Notes: generated by a model not told the origin, from the letters alone. Counted from the stretch's first letter, positions 1 to 10,835 are shown. The stretch is 64,000 bases of DNA from Altererythrobacter rubellus (GCF_030284385.1 NZ_CP127221.1:558001-622000); one strand, 5' to 3'. Numbers and translations are program-made.

Positions 1-87
1 GGCCCAGCCTTGCACTTTCAACGCATCAGCCAGTCGGCTTGCCGTGTATCCCAGGCCAAAGATCAGAATATGTTTGGTCATTGTCAT
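1..87 (-). CDS. NAD-binding (SDR/epimerase-like) protein, N-terminal fragment
   Basis: Only the first 27-29 codons of this minus-strand gene are inside the window; the rest lies beyond base 1. Translation begins MTMTKHILIFGLGYTASRLA. The hydrophobic strand followed by GLGYTASRLA is a Rossmann nucleotide-binding start (GxGxxxxxLA). This resembles the NAD-binding proteins related to YeeZ and the epimerase families. Two in-frame ATGs (at 87 and 81) are possible starts. It is divergent from pepN, with under 50 bases between the two starts, so the promoters must overlap. The substrate cannot be inferred from this fragment. Confidence 0.6.
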   Translation of the reverse strand, partial: MTMTKHILIFGLGYTASRLADALKVQGWA

Positions 88-133
88 ATCTAAGCGTTGG
101 ACACCGGCGCAAAGCAACCTAAATCGGGCTGCG

Positions 134-2767
134 ATGGATATCCAAAGTAACCCAGAGATGGCGGACGCCGCCCCGACACCACACGATCCCCCCGTTATCC
201 GGCGAGAGGATTACAAGCCGTTTCCCTGGCTTGTTCCCGAAATCGAGATGCATTTCGATTTGGGGCTGGAGGCAACGCGCGTCACATCGAAACTGACCGT
301 CGCGCGCAATGCAAAGGCTGATCCTGCGGATTCGATCCGGCTGGATGGTGATCACCTTGAACTGCTCAGCGTCAAAGTTGATGGCGAAGTGCGTAATGAC
401 TTTTCGTGCGATGGCGGCGATCTGATCATCCCATTGAGCAGTGATGCGCATGAGATAGAGATTGCGACATCGATTGCACCGGCGGCTAACACACGGCTTG
501 AAGGGCTCTATGCCTCCAACGGCATGCTGTGCACGCAATGCGAAGCCGAGGGGTTCCGCAGCATCACCTTCTTCCCGGATCGCCCGGATGTGCTGAGCAC
601 ATACCGCGTCAAAATGAGCGGCTCGAAGGAACAATTCCCGATCCTGCTGTGCAACGGTAATGTGGAAGCAGCGGGCGAAGGAGAAGACGGTACACATTGG
701 GCCGAGTGGTTTGATCCGTGGCCCAAGCCGAGTTACCTATTTGCGCTGGTAGCAGGCGATCTGGTCGCCAATTCCAGTACCTTCACCACCATCAACGGCC
801 GCGAAGTCGAACTGAATGTGTGGGTGCGCGAAGAGGATTTACCGCGCACAGACCATGCGGTGGAATCGCTCAAGAAATCGATGAAATGGGACGAGGAGAC
901 TTTCGGGCGCGAATATGATCTCGACCTCTACAACATTGTGGCGGTCAGCGATTTCAACATGGGAGCGATGGAGAACAAGGGGCTCAACGTTTTCAACACC
1001 AAGTATGTGCTGGCAGACACTGACACAGCGACTGATGCGGATTTTGACGGCGTGGAGGGGGTGATCGCGCATGAATATTTCCACAATTGGTCTGGCAATC
1101 GGATCACTTGCCGTGACTGGTTCCAGCTGTCGTTGAAGGAAGGCTTTACTGTCCTGCGCGATCAGCTGTTCAGCCAGGATATGCAGGGCGAAGCGGTCAA
1201 ACGGATCGAAGATGTGCGCATCTTACGCGCTGCGCAGTTCCCGGAAGATTCAGGCCCCCTGGCGCATCCGATCCGGCCTGACAGCTATCGCGAAATCAGC
1301 AATTTCTACACCGCGACTGTCTACAACAAAGGCGCTGAAGTCATCCGCATGATGCGCACAATAGCCGGCCCCGAGCGGTTCCGCAAAGGTACAGATCTCT
1401 ACTTTGATCGTCACGATGGCGAAGCCGCGACGTGCGAAGATTTCATTCGTGCGATCGAAGAGGGCGCTGAGCTGGACCTCGACCAGTTCCGCCTGTGGTA
1501 TCGTCAGGCTGGCACGCCGCGGGTGAAGGTTGCCGTCAATCACGAGGGAGACATTGTGACGCTTTCGCTGGCGCAAACTGTGCCCGCAACGCCTGGCCAG
1601 CCGGATAAGCAGCCGATGGTGATACCCCTGCGCATTGCCATGCTTGATGCAGAGACGGGCCTGCACAAAGGCGAACAGCTGATCATCCTGGACGCAGCGG
1701 AAAAGAGCTTCACTTTCCAAGGCTTCGTAGTGCGACCTGCGCTGTCGATCAACCGTGGCTACACAGCGCCGGTGAAGATCGAACGCGAAGCTTCACTGCA
1801 GGAATTGATGCTGCTGGCGGCGCATGATGATGACAGCTTCGCACGCTATGAGGCGATGCAGGAATTGATGGTTGGCCATCTGGTCGCAGCCGCAAATGGC
1901 AATTTGTCCGAAGATGCGCGGGCAGCGGGCGCGAACGCCATTGCAACCGCGATGCGGGCAATCGTGACCGATGATCAGCTTGATGACTCAATGCGCGGCG
2001 AATTGATGGTTTTGCCAACGACAACCTATCTGTTCGAGCAATTCGACAAGGCTGATCCGGATGCAATCCATCGCGAGCGCGAAGGCTTGAAGGCGATGCT
2101 GGCGCGCACATTGGCGGGCGAACTTGCGGCGCTTTACGATCGCGCCGAGAAAGTACCGTTCGATGGGGACGACGCCCGCGGCGCGCGGAAGGTCAAGTCG
2201 CTTGCGCTTGGCTTTATAGCGGCCAGCAATCCTTCCAGGGCAGCCGAACTCGCCGCCGCGCAATATGATGCTGCGGACAATATGACTGATCGACAGGGGG
2301 CTCTCGGAGTGCTCGCAGGGCTGGAGAACCCCTTGCGCGAAGCGAAGCTGGCTGACTTCTACGAGCGCTACAAAGGCAACGCGCTGGTGATCGACAAATG
2401 GTTCACGCTGCAGGCATGGTCGTTGCACCCGCAAGTGCTTGAGCACGTGGAAGCATTGGCAGAGCATCCGGACTTCACGCTGCACAATCCGAATCGTGTG
2501 CGTTCGCTCTATATGGCTCTTGCGGGCAATCCTCCTGCGTTTCACGCGGCAAGTGGAAAGGGCTATCGGATGATTGCGGATCTTATCCTCGCGCTTGATC
2601 CGATCAATCCGCAAACTGCGGCACGATTTGTGCCAGCGCTTGGGCGATGGAGGCGGCTGGAAGATGGCCGTGCGGCGTTGATGCGGGCCGAGCTGGAGCG
2701 GATAAAAGCGGCGGCAAACCTCTCTCGCGATACTTTCGAACAGGTCACGCGCAGTCTGGATGGCTAA
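134..2767 (+). CDS. pepN: aminopeptidase N (M1 family zinc metalloprotease)
   Basis: Cytosolic M1 aminopeptidase that removes N-terminal residues from peptides during peptide turnover. The 877-residue protein has the usual length for proteobacterial PepN. The exopeptidase motif GAMEN is at residues 277-281. The zinc site HEYFH is at 313-317 and the third ligand Glu is at 336 in LKEGFT, so the HEXXH-X18-E spacing is exact. The beta-rich N-terminal domain and the long helical C-terminal domain are both present. I chose the ATG at 134; an upstream in-frame ATG at 44 would add 30 residues of poor quality and would overlap the divergent gene. Its stop overlaps the pgeF start (ATGGCTAA), suggesting translational coupling. 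Confidence 0.95.
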   Translation: MDIQSNPEMADAAPTPHDPPVIRREDYKPFPWLVPEIEMHFDLGLEATRVTSKLTVARNAKADPADSIRLDGDHLELLSVKVDGEVRNDFSCDGGDLIIPLSSDAHEIEIATSIAPAANTRLEGLYASNGMLCTQCEAEGFRSITFFPDRPDVLSTYRVKMSGSKEQFPILLCNGNVEAAGEGEDGTHWAEWFDPWPKPSYLFALVAGDLVANSSTFTTINGREVELNVWVREEDLPRTDHAVESLKKSMKWDEETFGREYDLDLYNIVAVSDFNMGAMENKGLNVFNTKYVLADTDTATDADFDGVEGVIAHEYFHNWSGNRITCRDWFQLSLKEGFTVLRDQLFSQDMQGEAVKRIEDVRILRAAQFPEDSGPLAHPIRPDSYREISNFYTATVYNKGAEVIRMMRTIAGPERFRKGTDLYFDRHDGEAATCEDFIRAIEEGAELDLDQFRLWYRQAGTPRVKVAVNHEGDIVTLSLAQTVPATPGQPDKQPMVIPLRIAMLDAETGLHKGEQLIILDAAEKSFTFQGFVVRPALSINRGYTAPVKIEREASLQELMLLAAHDDDSFARYEAMQELMVGHLVAAANGNLSEDARAAGANAIATAMRAIVTDDQLDDSMRGELMVLPTTTYLFEQFDKADPDAIHREREGLKAMLARTLAGELAALYDRAEKVPFDGDDARGARKVKSLALGFIAASNPSRAAELAAAQYDAADNMTDRQGALGVLAGLENPLREAKLADFYERYKGNALVIDKWFTLQAWSLHPQVLEHVEALAEHPDFTLHNPNRVRSLYMALAGNPPAFHAASGKGYRMIADLILALDPINPQTAARFVPALGRWRRLEDGRAALMRAELERIKAAANLSRDTFEQVTRSLDG

Positions 2768-3521
2768 CGCAGCCAACTTCGACATAGTCCGTTCGGAAGC
2801 GCTGGAAGGCGTTGCGCACGGCTTCTTTGGCCATAGCGGCTGCTTGCACCAGTTTGGCTATGGCGGCGAGGGTGATGAGCAAGTCATCCGCGATGCGCGC
2901 GCCTCGGCCGCTGATTCGGTGCTGCCAGGCGGAGTGCTGGTATCGCCACATCAGGTCCATTCGCCTGACGTGATTATGGTGACTGAAGCGTGGAACGATT
3001 CCGCAACCGGACGACCGGAAGGCGATGCGCTGGTCACAGCGGCCTCAGGCTTGGTGTTGGGCATCGTCACAGCGGACTGCGCGCCAGTGCTGTTTGCTGA
3101 CGTAGAGGCGGGAGTCATCGGTGCAGCACATGCCGGATGGCGCGGGGCGCGTGGAAATGAGCAGGGCGGTGTTTTGGAGAATACTCTTGAAGCCATGGTT
3201 TCGCTGGGCGCTTCGCTCGATCGGATTGCAGCGGCTATCGGGCCGACTATCGCGCAAGCCAGCTACGAAGTGGACGATCCTTTTCGGCAGCAATTCGGTG
3301 CTGACGATGCGCCCTTCTTTGCATACGGTGAAGTGGGAAAATGGCAATTCGATCTACCCGCCTATATTTCCAAGCGTCTGATGCGGCATGGGGTCAGGCA
3401 TGTCGAAGATCTGGTGTTCGACACTTATGCATCTGAAAAGTCGTATTATTCCTATCGCCGAGCGACACATAGGGGCGAGCCCAACTATGGCCGCCAGATA
3501 AGCATGATTGCTCTTTCCTAG
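2760..3521 (+). CDS. pgeF: peptidoglycan editing factor PgeF (laccase-domain, YfiH family)
   Basis: A 253-residue YfiH/DUF152 protein. In Escherichia coli the family removes wrongly incorporated L-serine from a muropeptide precursor; homologues have also been called polyphenol oxidases or purine nucleoside phosphorylases. The metal-site residues are visible: HQVH near residue 64, DC at 106-107 (TADCAPVLF) and His124 in GAAHAGWRGA. The C107/H124 numbering matches the E. coli protein as I remember it. The start lies inside the last codons of pepN with an 8-base overlap, so the two are probably co-translated. The editing role is known for the family; in this organism it is inferred. Confidence 0.9.
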   Translation: MANAANFDIVRSEALEGVAHGFFGHSGCLHQFGYGGEGDEQVIRDARASAADSVLPGGVLVSPHQVHSPDVIMVTEAWNDSATGRPEGDALVTAASGLVLGIVTADCAPVLFADVEAGVIGAAHAGWRGARGNEQGGVLENTLEAMVSLGASLDRIAAAIGPTIAQASYEVDDPFRQQFGADDAPFFAYGEVGKWQFDLPAYISKRLMRHGVRHVEDLVFDTYASEKSYYSYRRATHRGEPNYGRQISMIALS

Positions 3522-3701
3522 CTGGCATCACGCTTGCTTGCACGAAACCGAACATTTGATGCCCAAAACACGGTTGGCATAGCCCGCCTTTGCGTCTATC
3601 AGCGCCGCCAAATAGGTGTATCCCGTCAACAGCGGGAATTCGCCAGGGGTTTTACGCGCACATCATGTGCGCTCGAGATAACAAGAGCAGGGTTAAGGCT
3701 A

Positions 3702-4277
3702 ATGGCTGATACGACTGGCACCGCGACACCTGATGCCGCCACCATGGCGGGCGAAGACGGGGTTCGTCGGCGCGACTTTATTAACATCGCAGCGGTAAGC
3801 TTCGCCGGGGTTGGCGGCGCGTCTGTGCTGTATCCGCTGGTTAGCCAAATGGCTCCTTCTGCCGATGTTCTTGCTGCCAGCAGCACCGAGATTGATGTTT
3901 CGGCGATTGAGCCTGGCCAGGCGATCAAGGGCGAGTTTCGCAAGCAGCCGCTGTTCGTGCGCCGCTTGACGCAAGCCGAGATTGACGAAGCGAACGCTGT
4001 AGATGTGGCTTCTCTGCGCGATGCCGAAACGCTTGCGGATCGCACCAAGGCAGGCCGTGAAGACATGCTGGTCACCATGGGTCTTTGCACGCACTTGGGC
4101 TGCGTTCCCTTGGGTGCTGCCGAAGGCGAAAACAAGGGTGAGTATGGCGGCTATTTCTGCCCGTGCCACGGTTCGCACTACGATACGGCCGGCCGTATCC
4201 GCAAAGGTCCGGCGCCGACGAACCTTGCCGTTCCCGATTATGAATTCACGTCCGACACTGTCATCCGCGTCGGTTAA
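3702..4277 (+). CDS. petA: ubiquinol-cytochrome c reductase, Rieske iron-sulfur subunit
   Basis: Rieske [2Fe-2S] subunit of the cytochrome bc1 complex, which passes electrons from ubiquinol to cytochrome c1 on the periplasmic face. The 191-residue protein has a Tat-type N-terminus ([11 protein letters not shown] at residues 21-31) before a single hydrophobic anchor. The cluster ligands are in CTHLGC (129-134) and CPCHGSH (153-159), followed by the conserved GPAP turn. The ATG at 3702 gives the normal family N-terminus; the frame stays open upstream to 3534, but that extension is not protein-like. It is the first gene of petABC, with 17 bases to petB. The 180-base gap after pgeF should hold the operon promoter. 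Confidence 0.96.
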   Translation: MADTTGTATPDAATMAGEDGVRRRDFINIAAVSFAGVGGASVLYPLVSQMAPSADVLAASSTEIDVSAIEPGQAIKGEFRKQPLFVRRLTQAEIDEANAVDVASLRDAETLADRTKAGREDMLVTMGLCTHLGCVPLGAAEGENKGEYGGYFCPCHGSHYDTAGRIRKGPAPTNLAVPDYEFTSDTVIRVG

Positions 4278-4294
4278 TTGTTGAGAGATTTGCG

Positions 4295-5608
4295 ATGAGC
4301 TTTGCCTGGGCACGCCAGTACGAACCCAAGACGGGACTGACTAAATGGCTGGATGAGCGGCTACCGCTGCCACGCCTGGTCTACAATGCAGTCGGCGCCG
4401 GATATCCGGTTCCGCGGAACCTCAACTACATGTGGAATTTCGGCGTTCTGGCCGGTTTTTTCCTCGTGTTCCAGATTGTCACCGGTGTTGTGCTCGCGAT
4501 GCACTACGCCGCGAACCAGCTGGTCGCGTTCGAGACGGTTGAGCACATTATGCGCAACGTCAACTGGGGCTGGCTGATGCGATACGCGCATGCCAACGGC
4601 GCCAGCTTCTTCTTTCTGGTGATCTATCTGCACATCTTCCGCGGCTTCTTCTACAGCTCGTATAAGGCTCCGCGAGAGATGATCTGGTTGCTTGGCGTGG
4701 TCATCTTCCTGCTGATGATGGCGACCGCGTTCATGGGCTATGTCCTGCCTTGGGGCCAAATGAGCTTCTGGGGCGCACAGGTAATTACCGGCCTGTTCGG
4801 AGCAATCCCGCTTGTGGGCGAATCAATCCAGGTGTGGATCTTGGGTGGTTACGCGCCGGATAACTCCGCGCTTAACCGCTTCTTTTCGCTCCACTTCCTG
4901 CTGCCGTTCGTGATTGCAGGCGTTGTGATCCTGCACATCTGGGCGCTGCACATTCCGGGTTCTTCGAACCCGACCGGGGTTGAAGTGAAAAGCGAAAGCG
5001 ACACCGTGCCATTCCACCCGTACTATACGGCGAAGGACGGTTTCGGATTGGGCGCTATTCTGATCCTGTTCGCCATCGTGGTGTTCTACTTCCCGACCAC
5101 GCTTGGTCACGCGGAAAACTACATCGAAGCGAACCCGCTTTCGACCCCGGCGCTGATCGTTCCGGAATGGTATTTCTATCCGTTCTACGCGATCTTGCGC
5201 GCCTTTACCTTTGACCTGACCATTCCGTTTACCGGAGTGGTTCTGATCCCGGCAAAGCTGCTGGGTGTGATGGCGATGTTCGGCTCGATCCTGATCTGGT
5301 TCTTCCTGCCTTGGCTGGACAAAGGACCGGTACGTTCAGGCCACTATCGCCCGACATTCCGCAAGTTCTTCTGGTTCGGCCTGATCCCTGCGATGGCACT
5401 GTTGTTCTATCTCGGTGGTCGCCCGGCTGAAGAACCCTACGTGATGCTAAGCCAGCTCGCGACGGCATATTACTTCCTGCACTTCCTGGTGATCCTGCCG
5501 CTGCTCAGTTCGATCGAGAAGACCGAGCCGCTGCCTTATTCGATCACGGAAGCGGTGCTGAGTGACAACAAACCTGCTGCAGCCACTGCAGCTGAGCCGG
5601 CCGAATAA
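4295..5608 (+). CDS. petB: cytochrome b of the bc1 complex
   Basis: Membrane cytochrome b subunit (437 residues) that carries hemes bL and bH and both quinone sites of complex III. The usual sequence landmarks are present: the [10 protein letters not shown] start of the first transmembrane segment, heme-histidine helices such as [19 protein letters not shown], the [14 protein letters not shown] loop of the Qo region, and the [14 protein letters not shown] motif containing the PEWY signature. The C-terminal third supplies the remaining helices and ends in an Ala/Glu-rich tail. It lies between petA and petC in the same operon. Confidence 0.97.
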   Translation: MSFAWARQYEPKTGLTKWLDERLPLPRLVYNAVGAGYPVPRNLNYMWNFGVLAGFFLVFQIVTGVVLAMHYAANQLVAFETVEHIMRNVNWGWLMRYAHANGASFFFLVIYLHIFRGFFYSSYKAPREMIWLLGVVIFLLMMATAFMGYVLPWGQMSFWGAQVITGLFGAIPLVGESIQVWILGGYAPDNSALNRFFSLHFLLPFVIAGVVILHIWALHIPGSSNPTGVEVKSESDTVPFHPYYTAKDGFGLGAILILFAIVVFYFPTTLGHAENYIEANPLSTPALIVPEWYFYPFYAILRAFTFDLTIPFTGVVLIPAKLLGVMAMFGSILIWFFLPWLDKGPVRSGHYRPTFRKFFWFGLIPAMALLFYLGGRPAEEPYVMLSQLATAYYFLHFLVILPLLSSIEKTEPLPYSITEAVLSDNKPAAATAAEPAE

Positions 5609-5641
5609 GCCGCGACGACTGGATAGAGAGAGACACGAACC

Positions 5642-6469
5642 ATGATCCGCATCGGCGCAATCCTGATCGGCCTGTTTTTCGCAGGGATCGCACTCTGGTC
5701 ATTCGGCAAAGGGGCCTACAACCAAATCACCGAACCTGGCGAAAAGCCAGCCTACTATGCGTTCAAAGAGAAGCCGCATGGCCCGGACGGCGGTTTCAGC
5801 TTCGAAGGCCCGCTTGGCGCCTGGGACTATGCGCAGCTGCAGCGCGGCTACCAGGTTTACAAGGAAGTGTGCGCAGCTTGCCACTCGATCCAGTATGTCG
5901 CGTTCCGCAATCTGGCAGAGCTGGGTTACAACGAAGCCGAGGTGAAGCAGGAAGCATCGACCTATAACATCCCGGTCTATGATGCTTCTTTGGCTGAAGT
6001 GGAAACCCGCCCGGGTCTGCCAACCGATCACTTCCCGGCTGTACCTTACTTCGGTGCTGGCGAACCGCCTGATCTTTCGCTGATGACCAAGGCACGCGCC
6101 AATGGTGTGGACTATGTCTATTCGCTGCTGACCGGCTATGGCGAACCAGATCCGGAATTGCTTGCGGCAAATCCTGATTTCGAGGTGCCTGCGGGCCTCT
6201 ATTTCAACCCCTATTTTGCCAATGTTAATCTGTCGATGGCACCGCCGCTGATGGCTGATGGGCAAGTAACATATAGTGACGGGACCGAAGCGACAGTTAG
6301 CCAGATGGCAAGGGACGTCACAGCGTTTCTGACTTGGACCGCTGAGCCGCGCCTGATTGATCGCAAGCAAACCGGTTTGCCGGTTCTGATCTTCCTGCTG
6401 ATCGCAACCATTCTGGCATATCTTTCCAAGAAGCAGATCTGGGCTTCCGTGAAGCCGCGCAAAGACTGA
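5642..6469 (+). CDS. petC: cytochrome c1
   Basis: Heme-c subunit of the bc1 complex (275 residues), which accepts electrons from the Rieske protein and donates to soluble cytochrome c. An N-terminal hydrophobic segment is followed by the heme attachment site CAACHS at residues 77-82. A late NLSMAPPLM region supplies the likely Met axial ligand. A C-terminal anchor (LPVLIFLLIATILAYLSKKQ) with a basic tail completes the topology. It is the last gene of petABC and is followed by an intrinsic terminator. Confidence 0.96.
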   Translation: MIRIGAILIGLFFAGIALWSFGKGAYNQITEPGEKPAYYAFKEKPHGPDGGFSFEGPLGAWDYAQLQRGYQVYKEVCAACHSIQYVAFRNLAELGYNEAEVKQEASTYNIPVYDASLAEVETRPGLPTDHFPAVPYFGAGEPPDLSLMTKARANGVDYVYSLLTGYGEPDPELLAANPDFEVPAGLYFNPYFANVNLSMAPPLMADGQVTYSDGTEATVSQMARDVTAFLTWTAEPRLIDRKQTGLPVLIFLLIATILAYLSKKQIWASVKPRKD

Positions 6470-6495
6470 ATTTTGCGAGACACCGCATTTCAAGG

Positions 6496-6529
6496 CGCCC
6501 TGCCATCCTCGTGATGGCGGGGCGTTTTC
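6496..6529 (+). terminator. intrinsic terminator after petABC
   Basis: A 12-bp stem (6496-6507 with 6513-6524, one G-T wobble) closes a 5-base loop and is followed directly by TTTT. It sits 26 bases after the petC stop and 15 bases before apt, so apt probably depends on readthrough or on a promoter very close to or within the hairpin. Confidence 0.8.
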
Positions 6530-6544
6530 ATTTGAGGACCCCGA

Positions 6545-7081
6545 ATGACACCTAACGAGCTCAAATCTCTGATCCGCACTGTGCCGGATTTCCCCGAAGC
6601 CGGGATCCAGTTCCGTGATATCACCACGCTGATCGGTCATCCCTTGGGTTTGGCGGCAACTGTCCGCCACTTGGCTGAACGGGCTAAGGCGTGCGGTGCA
6701 GAAGCGATTGCAGGAATGGAGGCACGCGGGTTTATCTTTGGCGCGGCGGTAGCTGTCGAGCTTGAGCTGGGTTTCATTCCGGTTCGCAAGCCGGGAAAGC
6801 TGCCGATTGAAATTATCGGGATCGATTACGCGCTTGAATACGGTACTGACCGGTTGGAGATTGACCCTGGCGCCATTCAGCATGGCCAGACTGTTGTTAT
6901 CGTAGATGATCTGATCGCCACAGGCGGCACCGCTCTGGCAGCGGCGCAATTGCTGCGTCAGGCAGGGGCGACAATCGATGATGCGCTGTTTGTCATAGAT
7001 CTGCCGGATCTTGGCGGGGCACAGAGGCTGCGCGATGCCAGCGTGGAAGTCAGCACCTTGATGGAATTTGAAGGCGACTGA
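6545..7081 (+). CDS. apt: adenine phosphoribosyltransferase
   Basis: Purine-salvage enzyme making AMP from adenine and PRPP in the cytosol (178 residues, normal length). The PRPP-binding motif VVIVDDLIATGGT is at residues 117-129. The N-terminal IRTVPDFPEAGIQFRDIT and the central GMEARGFIFGAAVA are typical of APRTs. It is the last plus-strand gene before the minus-strand cys cluster; the two 3' ends are only 6 bases apart. Confidence 0.95.
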   Translation: MTPNELKSLIRTVPDFPEAGIQFRDITTLIGHPLGLAATVRHLAERAKACGAEAIAGMEARGFIFGAAVAVELELGFIPVRKPGKLPIEIIGIDYALEYGTDRLEIDPGAIQHGQTVVIVDDLIATGGTALAAAQLLRQAGATIDDALFVIDLPDLGGAQRLRDASVEVSTLMEFEGD

Positions 7082-7087
7082 ACAGCT

Positions 7088-7843
7088 TTAGCTGAGCCTC
7101 GCGACTTCATTAAGTACCCGTTCCGCCCATTCGGGGCGGCAAATCAGCAAATCCGGCAGGTAAGTGTCCTCGCAGTTGTAGATCAGCGGTGTTCCATCGA
7201 TCCGGCTGCAATGCAGCCCATGCGCTTTCGCCACGGCCACGGGCGCGCAGCTGTCCCATTCAAACTGTCCGCCGGAATGCAGGTAAATTTCGGCTTCTCC
7301 GCGCACCACAGCCATCGCCTTTGCCCCGGCGCTGCCCATGGGGACGAGTTGCCCGCCGATTGCCTTGCAGACCTCGACCGCTTCTTTTGCGGGGCGCGTG
7401 CGGCTGACCACCAGGCGGGGCACAGGCGCTGCTTCCGGCAAAGGCACGGGATGATCGGTTCGCAGCACGATGCCGCCATCGAGCCCCGGCAACGCAACCG
7501 CGCCAGTGTGGGCTTCACCATCGATCGACAGGCCGACGTGGACCGCCCAGTCGCTCCTCTGCTCACCATACTCGCGCGTTCCATCAACCGGATCGATGAT
7601 CCACACGCGGCGCTTGCTGCACCGCGCCGTGTCGTCCTTTTCCTCTTCGGAGAGCAGGCCGTCGTCTGGTCGGGCCGCGCGCAGTGTGTGACACAAAAAC
7701 TGATTGGCTGTGGCGTCTCCGGCATCGCCAAGAGCCTTGCCTTCCAGCATTCGCGTGTCACGAACTTCCAGCAGAATCTTCCCGGCCTCAATCGCCAGTT
7801 CCGCAGCGAGCTCTGCGTCGGTCATTCGCGCAATCTCACTCAT
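7088..7843 (-). CDS. cysQ: 3'(2'),5'-bisphosphate nucleotidase CysQ
   Basis: Inositol-monophosphatase-fold enzyme (251 residues) that hydrolyses PAP/PAPS, removing the by-product of sulfate reduction. Metal-binding motifs are visible: SEEE at about 65-68 and [11 protein letters not shown] at 84-94, with a C-terminal WDSCAP that supplies the last acidic ligand. Its start overlaps the cysNC stop by four bases (ATGA), and it is the third gene of cysD-cysNC-cysQ. That context favours PAP over inositol phosphate as substrate. Confidence 0.92.
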   Translation of the reverse strand: MSEIARMTDAELAAELAIEAGKILLEVRDTRMLEGKALGDAGDATANQFLCHTLRAARPDDGLLSEEEKDDTARCSKRRVWIIDPVDGTREYGEQRSDWAVHVGLSIDGEAHTGAVALPGLDGGIVLRTDHPVPLPEAAPVPRLVVSRTRPAKEAVEVCKAIGGQLVPMGSAGAKAMAVVRGEAEIYLHSGGQFEWDSCAPVAVAKAHGLHCSRIDGTPLIYNCEDTYLPDLLICRPEWAERVLNEVARLS

Positions 7844-9762
7844 TTCAACGGCATGATCTGTTCAATGATGTAATCAGCGGCTTCAGCAGGCGTGATGTCG
7901 ACTGTGTTGACGCGGATTTCGGCATTCTCGGGCGCTTCATAGGGGCTGTCGATACCGGTAAAGTTCTTGAGCTGACCTTCGCGTGCCTTTTTGTAGAGAC
8001 CCTTCACATCGCGCTGCTCTGCCACTTCCAACGGGGTGTCGACGAAGATCTCGATAAATTCACCTTCGGGCAGCATTTCGCGCACCATCCGCCGCTCGGC
8101 CCTGAAGGGGCTGATAAAGGCCGTCAGCACGATCAGACCGGCATCGGTCATCAACTTCGCGACTTCGCCAATACGGCGGATATTCTCGATCCGGTCGGTT
8201 TCGGTAAAGCCCAGATCCTTGTTCAGGCCGTGCCGCACATTGTCGCCATCAAGCAGGAAGGTGTGGCGGTTCATCAAATTGAGCCGCTTCTCGACCTCAT
8301 TGGCAATGGTCGATTTGCCTGAACCGGAAAGCCCGGTGAACCAGAGCACGCGCGGCTTCTGATTCTTCAGCGCGGCGTGATGATCGCGGCCAATCTCCGT
8401 CGCTTGCCAGTGCACATTCTGTGCGCGGCGCAGGCTGAAATGAATCATCCCGGCGGCAACCGTCGCATTGGTGTATTTGTCGATCAGGATGAACCCGCCA
8501 AGCTGGCGGCTGTTGGCATAGGGTTCGAACGTGATCGGGCGATCGGTGCGCAGCTCGGCCACGCCAATCCCGTTCAACTTCAGCGTCTTGGCCGCCAGAT
8601 GTTCGAATGTGTTGACGCAAATCTCGTATTTGGGTGCTTGCACATTAGCGGTAACTGTCTGGCTGCCAAGCTTCAGCCAATAACCGCGCCCGGGCTTCAT
8701 CGCTTGCTCATCCATCCACACAATGGTGGCTTCGAATTGGTCAGATGCCTCGGGCGGATCATCTGCGGCCGCGATCACATCGCCACGGCTGCAATCAACT
8801 TCGTCCTTCAGCGTCAGCGTGACTGATTGTCCGGCGACGGCTTCGTCCTGATCGCCATCGAAACTGACAATGCGCTTTACCTTGCTGGTCTTGCCTGACG
8901 GGACGATTCGCACCGGATCGCCGGGCTTTACGCTTCCGCCGGATATCAGGCCGGCAAAGCCGCGAAAGTCGAGATTGGGCCGGTTGACCCATTGCACCGG
9001 CATACGAAAAGCGCGCTCTTGCGCGCGAGTGTTTGCAAGCTCGACCGTTTCCAGATGATCGATCAGGCTTGAACCTGCATACCAAGGCGTGTTGGCCGAT
9101 GGCGCGGTTGTAATGTTGTCGCCCTTGAACCCCGAGATGGGAATGGGGGTGAATGCCTCAGCGCCAATCTCCTTGGCGAAGATCTGATAATCGGCAACGA
9201 TGCGATCGAAGATTGCCTGATCGTAGCCGACCAGGTCCATCTTGTTCACCGCCAACACCAGATGCCTGATGCCAAGTAGATGGACGAGGAAACTGTGCCG
9301 CTTGGTCTGTTCGAGCACGCCCTTGCGTGCATCGACCAGGATCACGGCCAGATCAGCTGTCGAGGCGCCGGTCACCATATTGCGTGTATATTGTTCGTGG
9401 CCCGGTGTATCCGCGACGATGAACTTGCGTTTCTCGGTCGCGAAGAAGCGGTACGCGACATCAATGGTGATGCCTTGCTCGCGTTCCGCCGCCAGCCCGT
9501 CAACCAGCAAGGCAAAGTCGATCGCATCGCCTTGCGTGCCGTGCTTTGCGCTGTCGCCCTCCAATGCGGTGAGTTGATCTTCGAAGATCATCTTCGAATC
9601 GTACAGCAGCCGCCCGATCAGCGTGCTTTTGCCGTCATCGACCGATCCGCATGTGATGAACCGCAGCATCTCCTTGTGCTGCTGCGCATCGAGATAGGCG
9701 GCGATATCGTCCGCAATCAAAGCTTCAGGGGCGTATGCCTGGTTCTCTCCAGAATAGGGCAT
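7840..9762 (-). CDS. cysN: bifunctional sulfate adenylyltransferase subunit 1 / adenylylsulfate kinase (CysNC)
   Basis: A 640-residue fusion. The N-terminal two thirds is the CysN GTPase that powers ATP sulfurylase: P-loop GSVDDGKST at about 39-47, then [12 protein letters not shown] and NKMD, followed by EF-Tu-like beta barrels. The C-terminal part from about residue 475 is an APS kinase with its own P-loop GLSGSGKST and [10 protein letters not shown]. Together with CysD it converts sulfate to APS and then PAPS. The fusion is common in alphaproteobacteria. Its start shares one base with the cysD stop (TGATG). Confidence 0.95.
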   Translation of the reverse strand: MPYSGENQAYAPEALIADDIAAYLDAQQHKEMLRFITCGSVDDGKSTLIGRLLYDSKMIFEDQLTALEGDSAKHGTQGDAIDFALLVDGLAAEREQGITIDVAYRFFATEKRKFIVADTPGHEQYTRNMVTGASTADLAVILVDARKGVLEQTKRHSFLVHLLGIRHLVLAVNKMDLVGYDQAIFDRIVADYQIFAKEIGAEAFTPIPISGFKGDNITTAPSANTPWYAGSSLIDHLETVELANTRAQERAFRMPVQWVNRPNLDFRGFAGLISGGSVKPGDPVRIVPSGKTSKVKRIVSFDGDQDEAVAGQSVTLTLKDEVDCSRGDVIAAADDPPEASDQFEATIVWMDEQAMKPGRGYWLKLGSQTVTANVQAPKYEICVNTFEHLAAKTLKLNGIGVAELRTDRPITFEPYANSRQLGGFILIDKYTNATVAAGMIHFSLRRAQNVHWQATEIGRDHHAALKNQKPRVLWFTGLSGSGKSTIANEVEKRLNLMNRHTFLLDGDNVRHGLNKDLGFTETDRIENIRRIGEVAKLMTDAGLIVLTAFISPFRAERRMVREMLPEGEFIEIFVDTPLEVAEQRDVKGLYKKAREGQLKNFTGIDSPYEAPENAEIRVNTVDITPAEAADYIIEQIMPLK

Positions 9763-10664
9763 CAGAAATACCCCTCCTGCTTCTTGGCTTCCATCGAGGC
9801 GCTTTCACCTTTGTCGATCGCGCGTCCCTGTCGCTCGGAGCCGGTCGCGAGCAGCATTTCCTGTATGATATCGGTTAGCTCGATCGCATCGCTTTCGGTC
9901 GCGCCGGTCAGCGGATAGCAACCCAGGGTACGGAACCGGACAGAACGCTCGACAGGTACTTCACCATCCTCGAAGCGGAAGCGTTCGTCATCGACCACCA
10001 GCGTCAACCCGTCCCGCTCAACAGTGGGGCGTTTCGCCGAATAATAGAGCGGTACGATGTCGATCTTCTCGGCCAGAATATATTGCCAGATGTCGAGCTC
10101 GGTCCAGTTGGAGATAGGGAAGACACGAATGCTCTCGCCGTCCTTCTTGCGGGCATTGTACAGATTCCAAAGCTCCGGCCTCTGGTTCTTCGGGTCCCAG
10201 CGATGCGATGCATTGCGGAAGCTGAATACCCGTTCCTTCGCGCGGGCCTTTTCCTCGTCGCGTCGACCACCGCCGAACGCTGCGTCAAATCCGTGTTCGG
10301 TCAGCGCGCGTTTGAGCGGATCGGTTAGCTGAGCCTGCGAATAGAGCGCGCTACCCGTGTCGAACGGGTTGATGCCTTGCGTATCGGCATCCTCGTTCTG
10401 GGCAATGATCAGTTCAAGTCCGTATTCCTTCACGGTGTTGTCGCGATGGGCAATCAGGTCCTTAAAATCCCAGCCGCTGGCGACATGCAGCATCGGGAAG
10501 GGCGGCGGCGCTGGATAAAAGGCCTTTCGCGCCAAGTGCAGCATAACCGAAGAGTCCTTGCCGACCGAGTACAGCATGACCGGGTTTGTGGCTTCGGCCA
10601 CAACCTCCCGCATGATGTGGATCGCTTCGGCTTCGAGCCGCTGAAGATGGGTCAGGCTTTGCAT
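9762..10664 (-). CDS. cysD: sulfate adenylyltransferase subunit 2 (CysD)
   Basis: Catalytic subunit of ATP sulfurylase (300 residues, usual size) in the PAPS-reductase-like N-type ATP pyrophosphatase superfamily. The PP-loop-like [13 protein letters not shown] lies near the N-terminus, and the family signatures [18 protein letters not shown] and [15 protein letters not shown] follow. It is the first gene of the minus-strand cys operon, so the promoter should lie in the roughly 170 bases between it and the tRNA-Gly gene. No cysH or sulfite reductase gene is in the window. Confidence 0.95.
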   Translation of the reverse strand: MQSLTHLQRLEAEAIHIMREVVAEATNPVMLYSVGKDSSVMLHLARKAFYPAPPPFPMLHVASGWDFKDLIAHRDNTVKEYGLELIIAQNEDADTQGINPFDTGSALYSQAQLTDPLKRALTEHGFDAAFGGGRRDEEKARAKERVFSFRNASHRWDPKNQRPELWNLYNARKKDGESIRVFPISNWTELDIWQYILAEKIDIVPLYYSAKRPTVERDGLTLVVDDERFRFEDGEVPVERSVRFRTLGCYPLTGATESDAIELTDIIQEMLLATGSERQGRAIDKGESASMEAKKQEGYF

Positions 10665-10835
10665 AACGGGTCAGTTAGTTGTTCGTGTGCCGGTGGTTAA
10701 GCCCCAAAATTGGCTGCGCAAGAATAGAATTGGTTTGCGGCTAACAAGCAGTTCGCAAACTCGTCAGTCTTTCATTGACGAACCAGACCATATCGTGGCA
10801 ATTGCGCGCCGCGCTTCGTAAGAGCGTCACAACGG

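Noticed and set aside
5699..6949. A 416-codon open frame on the minus strand, antisense to petC and apt
   Set aside because: It lies wholly opposite two certain genes, has no recognisable domain and is rich in Arg, Cys and Gln as expected for the shadow of GC-rich coding DNA.
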